Shown piece after piece: positions 58,399 to 64,000 of a stretch of 64,000 nucleotides of DNA. The DNA comes from Ixodes scapularis (Eukaryota; Arthropoda; Arachnida; Ixodida; Ixodidae): positions 24,803,838-24,867,837 of the forward strand of contig NW_024609835.1 of assembly GCF_016920785.2 (NCBI RefSeq), in the 5' to 3' direction. The stretch's first letter is position 1; every line of letters begins with the position of its first letter. Both the position numbers and the translations under genes were made by a program. The notes beneath the pieces were generated by a model. That model saw only the letters and a list, made by a program, of their open reading frames with translations, made no database searches and was not told the origin of the DNA.

Positions 58399-58413
58399 TG
58401 GCCATGCAAGGCA
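58399..58413. repeat. Target-site duplication of the LINE, left copy in element sense
   Basis: GGCCATGCAAGGCAC, identical to 53536-53550. The flanking bases differ (T at 58398, A at 53535), fixing the length at 15 bp. Confidence 0.95.
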
Positions 58414-58429
58414 CGCTTGCACAGCATGG

Positions 58430-58890
58430 GAACGAGCGGGAGTTTATAGGTTTATATGGTTCTCTATCGCGTTCTACTCTTAAAGGTGAACCTTAAGCGT
58501 CCTCCAAGTTTTTTCTAAGGTCTAAACCTATGTTTAGCCTGGTCGTTCGCCGAAATCTCTTCGTAGGTTGCAGCCATTAACTCTCCCAAGTTGTCCACTG
58601 GAAAGGAGACACTCCATGTTTCTATGGAGTGTTCGGTCGAAGCAGATAGTTTTCGTCACGCTTTGGAGTATTTCTTCCCCATGGACAAAAGTTATATTTT
58701 GCTTGCATATGCTGCAACTTACCCATTTGCATGGTTTATACTCTTGTCCACCTTCTGAGTCCTAAGTAGTGTTGAGACGCTCGTGATTGTGTTTGCAAAA
58801 GTCGGGCTTTCATCAACCCAATTTCGAGATGCGACAACTTAAAATGCGCAGTTCTGCGTCTCCGGTTCTAGCATACCATCTGCATCTCTT
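58430..58890. other. No supported gene
   Basis: Separates the full-length LINE from the next LINE remnant; probably its 5' leader or unique DNA. No protein-like frame recognised. Confidence 0.4.
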
Positions 58891-58899
58891 CCTTGCACT

Positions 58900-59210
58900 A
58901 TGCAGGACAGTGACATGAAGGAACTAAAAATGCGCATGCAGAAGATCGAGGAAACGGAGGCTGGCTCTATTTAGGAAGTAAAAACGCTGAGGAATGAAGT
59001 AAACGAAGTGGAATGGCGTAGCAGACGTTTGAATCTTGAGATCCATGGCGTTTTATTTGCAGAAAATAAGAACTTACTTGCCAAAGTCAACAGCGTAGCC
59101 AAGATGCCAAATGTACGCCCAATGGAGACATGATATTGCGGCTATCCACAGATTACCCTCGAAACCAGACAAAACACTTGGAATAATCTTAAGGTTATTT
59201 AATTTAACAT
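58900..59210 (+). pseudogene. LINE ORF1 fragment (coiled coil plus RNA-binding part)
   Basis: From ATG 58900: a charged coiled coil (MKELKMRMQKIEE), a stop (TAG near 58972), then RSRRLNLEIHGV and ENKNLLAKVNSVAK, and in the next frame IAAIHRLPSKPDKTLGIIL. This series (SRRxNLxIHG, then IHRLPxKPxK) is typical of L1-ORF1-like proteins encoded by arthropod LINEs. The protein cannot be made, because of the stop and a frameshift near 59130. Confidence 0.7.
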
Positions 59211-59214
59211 CGTC

Positions 59215-59790
59215 TAAATTGTACGCCTGGTCACAAGATAATGGTCTGAACATTAATCCCGAGAAAACAAAAGCCATCATTTTTTGGCCAAAAAACAAGA
59301 GTGCAATAATAATGCGAGACATCGTATTGAACTCCGTCCCCATAGAAATCGTCAGCACTTTCAAAACTCTCGGAGTATTTTTTTCAGAACGAATGTCATG
59401 GGATAACCACATTGAACACTTAGCCACAAAACTGTAACGTGTTATAAGACTAACAGACCGTCACGGTTCTTCCCTACCCGTTAACGTGAAACTATTTATA
59501 TACAATGCCCTGTTTCAGACCCTTTTAAATTACTGTAGCCTCGTTTGGAGTCACACGAAGTTCACAAACTTGCAGAAACTATATTTATTACAAAACGAAT
59601 ATTTATAATTATTTGTAATGTGCCTTATGATTACCATAGTGAGGGTGTGTTTCGAAAGTTCAGAATGCTAATGATATTTAACCTCTACGACTGTAGAATA
59701 TGCATCAGCTTAAAACTCGAGAACAAAACAAATACGCGTTTCTTGTCAGACTTATCCGAGTTAGTGCCGAACGATCACGTATATTAAACC
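59215..59790 (+). pseudogene. LINE reverse transcriptase C-terminal part
   Basis: Contains LYAWSQDNGLNINPEKTKAI, the conserved block just after the RT catalytic site, then FKTLGVFFSERMSWDNHIEH (thumb), and after a stop LFIYNALFQTLLNYCSLVWS and ICNVPYDYHSE. This is the thumb and connection of a Jockey/CR1-like RT. The catalytic YADD block and everything before it are missing because of the deletion that joins it to ORF1. Confidence 0.75.
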
Positions 59791-60239
59791 CGACACATGG
59801 AATAGTGGAGGGTTACCGGCTGTAAGACAAACTATGGTACACAAACTCTACGTTACACTATACGTAAATTGCTCAACTACCTCGCCAGTAACGAAATTCG
59901 TTTATACTCCCTATCAACTAAAGATTTGCGTTCATTCTATTTGCGCTTGTGATCCTTCATTGATGCCTACTATGTTACCTGTTATCTACTTATTTGCTTG
60001 AACTGTGTAAAGATATTTTTAGAGCTGCAACAGTGTATACTGTGTAGTGTTTATAATAATTCTGATGAAGTTATTTGTCTTTTTTATGTATATGCCTGTG
60101 CGCGCTTCTTTTTTTTTTTCTTTCTTGTGCTTTTGCGTCTGTCACCGTATGGGGCTTCGGGCTCGTCAAGCCTCCACTGGAGGCTTTTTCCCTTCTGTCC
60201 CTCCAATTCATTTGGAAAATAAAGTTATTATTATTATTT

Positions 60240-62380
60240 TATCCTCTTTGTACGATATAGACACGATCATATCAACGCTAGCGCTGATACACTATAGCAA
60301 ACCTTAAGAAAATCGTCTGTATGTATATATATATACCTGTATACTGTCCGGCAATCCCCTCGCAACACACGTAAGGAGTCTTTACTAAATAACCTACGCT
60401 AATAAAGAGCAAGATCTATGTTAAACTCGAATGGTCACAAAGTATCAGTCAAAAGGAAGGAACGAATGTTCTGGCACTAAGACTTCGTAAACATTGAAAG
60501 CCCTATATTGCTCGCCCTAATTATATACACAACTAAAAAAAAATAATAAGCGTTTGTTTAATCTATTGAAAGGATTGAAACCAGGAATTTCTAAAAATTT
60601 ACACTGCACGACTGTTAGCGCGAACACGACATCGGAGCTTTTTGTCATTTTATTCAGACTGCATGACACTTCACCGTTTAAGGTACGTCTAAAATTCAGG
60701 GCTTGCCGCTGCGCTAGTTTCTTTGGCAGCCTTAATATTTTAAGGAAAAAGAACAGGAATAACTAGTGATCGCTTGCTTGCGGTCGCACTATATATAAAC
60801 ATTGAAATCAGGAGCATTTCTGAGCACCACCTGCCACAGGCGGAACTCCAGTAGCGGTTTTCGCTTTTCTCAGAATATTTTGACCATGCCATTATACTTT
60901 TTTTTTTCAATGTTCTTTTTTTTTTTGTGGATACGGAAACACCATTTTTTTTATTAGCCCTAAAAGCCCGTTCACACTTTTGCGACCTCTTAGAACTGGG
61001 TGTTTTGGAACCTCTTACAACGAGAGGACACACTGGTGCCATCTGTTGGATAGCAGTGTAAACCTGGCGGTCCGGCATCTTTCCTATTTCTCTGGCGCAA
61101 GATTCTTTCTTTCTTTTCTCGAAAAGATTTTGTCAACTTTATAAGCCAGCCTTTCTCATAGGTGTTACGCACATTTGATCTCGAAAATCCCGCAAAACCT
61201 TCGCTCTTATAAAATGCAGTTCCAGGGTCACCGCATAGATGGCGCCAGCGTGCCAATGTCAGCGTGCCAGTTTAAGAGGTTTCAACAAACCTCGTCTCTC
61301 TCGGTCGTACTCGGTTGCAAGAGTGTGAACGCTAAAAAAAAGTTGATTTTAATACCAACCAAGGCGTTGCTATCTAGGGACTGTTCAAGGTTTATAGATA
61401 GCTAAAAAGAATATTATAATTGCGTGTTTTATGTGTAGCTAAAATTACTTCGAAGCCTACTTTTTTTAGGTTGCAGCTTGATTGAAATCTGCGAGCATGC
61501 ACAGTATATAATCATTGAGCTCTATTACGAAGCAAGAAACATTATGAAAGGAAAGCATTAAATAACTTATCTAAGCAGAAATTGACTTGACATTCCAGGG
61601 GAGCTTATACAAAACAACAGAGCACCAGCATTATAATCAAAGCTTTGTTTCTTTGGAACATCAATCTTTATCGTATAAATTCTACCCAGCCTCGGCTTCG
61701 AAACACGCGGCCGGCATCCAGTAGAAACGGCCGGAGGTCAGAGCTGTTATTCGTAACTCGACGGCATGGTCGCCGCACGATCGCGGCGTGCTTTTAGATA
61801 ACGCCCGCCAACGGGCAAATATTTTGGGGTGTCGGAAGCAGCTGGACAATGTATACCCGGCCATCCTCTTGAGGAGAGACAACATCAAGACGGACATAAA
61901 CGAATTAGGCCTCGAACGGCAAGCAGGAAACGACAGAAAGAGGGCTTCAGCTAAGGGGGGCGTGCAACCTCATTTGCTTTAGTGTTTTCCTCCACCGTCT
62001 AGAGCGGCTGAGTGGTACTTAATCCGGACAGTCAGAGGGGAACAGGAAATTGGCAATGGGTGGGAGGGGACGAGACTCTCAACCTAATCGTCGTGTCTGA
62101 TCAGCAGCTTAGCGCCCGAAAACTGCCAGATCGGGTATTCACGACAGCTGACCCGTGCATAGACACTTTTACAGATGGATACGTTGATCATAGTCTGAAT
62201 GCATCAAAGTTACGTTTTCCTCTATGGAAATTGAACATAATGTATATATCAGTTTATGGAGTGTTCCAGAAAGGAATAATACAGAAGTAAATGAAAATTG
62301 GGTTTGGAATGCCTAGACAACAAGAGACTGGACTTTTTCTTTTTTGAGCATAAAAATAGTTTTATTAATTCCAAAATTTT
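60240..62380. other. No supported gene
   Basis: AT-rich, with a short TATATA run at about 60327. A plus-strand frame at 60554-60766 and others of similar length show no domain. Nothing else recognised. Confidence 0.4.
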
Positions 62381-62384
62381 GTCT

Positions 62385-62406
62385 GTCCGTCCGTCCGTCC
62401 GTCCGT
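62385..62406. repeat. GTCC microsatellite
   Basis: GTCC repeated about 5.5 times. Confidence 0.95.
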
Positions 62407-62486
62407 ACCAGAAAAAACATTGTCGCAATATTGCAGATGATTGCGTGCTTTAAAAAGAAACGTCCGCTACAGATCCTGATAAGTGT

Positions 62487-63256
62487 ATGAGCGATATTTC
62501 TCAATGGCGTAAGGACGGTAAAATGTTACTGAACAATTACATGATAGTTAGTATAACCCTCAAAAAGACACCCCTAGTATTTAACGGCTCTATAGACGAC
62601 GTTGCGTTACGAACTGCTCATAGCTTTAAGAACTTAGGTGTCATAATCACTCCTAATCTTAGTGGAATAGTCATATATCCTTGATCCTTAAAAAAAGCAT
62701 CGGCAAAGCTCTGGTCAGGGAAAGGGCAGTTAAGGCACTGCACATCCTAAACTAAGCTTGTAATTACCAGCGCATGAGTTCGATCGATTTTAGAGTACGC
62801 GTACGTTGTGTGGGACGCCATAAGAAAGGTGAATATCGCACAACTCGAAGGCGTGTCAAGAAGAGGCTTCGCGCTTTGTTTCTAATGAGTATAGTAGAAT
62901 GGTGTTCAATCACGAAATTTTATCATCAATCTAAAATTGACCCTTTGTCCGTCTATCGAAGGACTAGTAGGCTCAAGCTCTTATATGCCATTGTTTATGA
63001 CTCATCTCGGTTCTCGTTTAACAAAGTTATCAATTTTAATGCCTCACGTCCCACATGTCACAAACATTTAAACACGATTTTCCTACCCATCTGCCATACC
63101 GGGTGTTTAAAATATTTTTGCACACATACAATTAACGAATGGAACAGTCTTCAATCTAATATTACTTGTGTCTCCTCCATTCAAAAGTTTTCGAAAATGA
63201 TTCAGTTCATCGACAGTTTAGCTATTGTTTCGTATTTACTTTTTGTGCAGATTTAA
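62487..63256 (+). pseudogene. Reverse transcriptase C-terminal fragment
   Basis: Two open pieces (62487-62684 and 62774-63256) belong to one broken protein. The first holds the block after the RT active site (KMLLN then FKNLGVIITP). The second covers the C-terminal region with LSVYRRTSRLKLLYAIVYDS and the closing INEWNSLQ. At least two frameshifts and a stop separate them. No catalytic residues are included. No endonuclease or ORF1 is present nearby in the same family. Confidence 0.72.
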
Positions 63257-63348
63257 ATTTCACGCTTTGGATGTTACAATTGTGAATGCCTCAGCCCGCC
63301 TTGGCAGCCAATTGCCAGCTGGGTGCATATGTAAATAAATAAATAAAA
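62487..63348 (+). mobile_element. LINE remnant, RT C-terminus and 3' tail
   Basis: Reads ISQWRKDGKMLLN, KTPLVFNGSIDDVA, FKNLGVIITPNLS, then after frameshifts VNIAQLEGVSRR-like sequence and YHQSKIDPLSVYRRTSRLKL, and TINEWNSLQSNIT. This is the thumb and C-terminal region of a Jockey/CR1/I-like RT. It ends with an AAAT-repeat tail (63333-63348) that is typical of a LINE 3' end. 5'-truncated and disrupted. Confidence 0.78.
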
Positions 63349-63635
63349 CACGTAAAACCATTTGTGGGGAGTAAACACGAAGACGTATTTGAAGACTGGT
63401 CTGCAAAGGGCATCCAGAGACGGCACAACTGATCGTATTTTCTCACTGAAAAATACGATCTTTGCAGGCGCGATGAGAATGGCGTTTCAACTCCTCAATG
63501 ATTTTGAACAATTAGTGTTTTCAAGTTAAAACGTCTTTGCTACCTCGTCATTCGCTAGACGCACTCTGAAAACCGCTATGACTAGCGGACTACATGTTTG
63601 GTGAGAAATATATACGCAGACTTTAAGAGTGTACA

Positions 63636-64000
63636 GGGTGTCTGCGAGAGCTATCCAGTCGCAAAAGAAAAAAAAAACGCGTAGAAGTTAGTTAATGAAC
63701 AAAGTTATCTGGAAATCTCCAGAAATATGAATTTAAGTGCGGCATCTATCATACAAAAATTTTGTGAGTGTAGGTTTTTAGAAATCACCTCAAGGGAAAA
63801 AGAAAATTGTGTTATTCCATTGCAAAGAAATATAAACAACACAAAAACCGTTTTGATCCAGCTACTCCCAGATCGCGCCACATTTAACAAAAACTTGAAA
63901 ACGTCTTCGCCATGAACATTCGAAAGCAGAACCAGCAGATCTGAGCGTGAGTATAGTACCATCTACCGATCTGAGTAAAACATCATATAGTATATGGTTT
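63636..64000 (+). mobile_element. Left end of a repeat continuing past the window
   Basis: TACAGGGTGTCTGCGAGAGC at about 63635 resembles the ACAGGGTGTCC-type starts of common arthropod repeats. The right end is not in the window, so neither TIRs nor duplication can be tested. Confidence 0.35.

Larger units (their letters stand above)
58900..60238 (+). mobile_element. LINE remnant with internal deletion (ORF1 joined to RT end)
   Basis: Starts with an ORF1 fragment (58900-59210), jumps to the last part of an RT (from about 59215) and ends with AATAAA (60218-60223) plus a TTA-repeat tail (60225-60238). The 3' UTR has a CCTCCACTGGAGG hairpin. A non-LTR retrotransposon of a different family from the neighbour at 53.5 kb. 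Confidence 0.78.

Noticed and set aside
1..64000. Bacterial or endosymbiont contamination
   Set aside because: No ribosome-binding-site-led genes, no compact coding; eukaryotic transposons and splice sites throughout.

Overview
The window looks like eukaryotic, metazoan genomic DNA: spliced, intron-bearing transposase remnants, LINEs with poly(A) or short tandem tails, Penelope-like elements, a Ty3/gypsy LTR retrotransposon, P-element and hAT DNA transposons, foldback MITEs and a minisatellite. An arachnid, most likely an ixodid tick, is my best guess from this combination of repeat families. That is inference; no single-copy host gene or rRNA is present to prove it. I could not support any intact host protein-coding gene in 64 kb. 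The window is a repeat-dominated intergenic or intronic landscape in which nearly every recognisable protein is a decayed transposon protein.

Layout, left to right. 1-2.4 kb: the tail of an unidentified reading frame, then AT-rich DNA. 2.41-6.89 kb: a complete but dead Ty3/gypsy element on the minus strand (289-bp and 292-bp LTRs, GACAC target duplication), with the 3' end of a LINE inserted near its gag-pol junction. 7-10.3 kb: a CpG-rich patch, then gene-free AT-rich DNA. 10.3-12.6 kb: two Penelope-like remnants arranged head to head. 14.6-17.3 kb: small hAT-type MITEs, a 21-bp perfect hairpin and the first copy of a dispersed poly-C module. 17.7-21.95 kb: a P-element (THAP9-like) transposase pseudogene on the minus strand, split by a 1.36-kb hAT insertion with an 8-bp target duplication. 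22.8-23.0 kb: a MITE and hairpins. 23.6-27.2 and 31.8-35.2 kb: two diverged direct copies of a roughly 3.4-kb unit containing a gag-type gene, separated by a THAP-domain relic (30.45 kb) and a GTAACG-rich repeat.

36.3-42.5 kb: more copies of the poly-C module, a TTAA-bounded foldback, and a 2.2-kb TIR-bounded element holding a roughly 100-bp tandem array organised as roughly 200-bp dimers. 42.9-49.5 kb: mostly gene-free, with foldback and TIR elements. 51.0-51.7 kb: a Penelope GIY-YIG fragment inside 170-bp inverted repeats. 52.07-52.20 kb: a perfect 72-bp palindrome followed by further palindromes. 53.5-58.4 kb: a full-length LINE of the L1/Tx1 type (ORF1 with zinc knuckles; ORF2 with APE endonuclease, RT and C-terminal CCHC), inserted with a 15-bp duplication into a tRNA-like sequence. 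58.9-63.35 kb: two further LINE remnants.

There is no operon-like cooperation. The order of events can be read from nesting: LINE into gypsy, hAT into P element, LINE into tRNA-like sequence, and an unknown insert into a poly-C module. The best candidates for something undescribed are the dispersed poly-C module (five copies, some with a Kozak-like ATG), the dimeric GACGTC-rich satellite inside a TIR element, the protein-like stretch conserved on the strand opposite to gag in both 3.4-kb copies, and the possibility that the LINE targets tRNA-like DNA.
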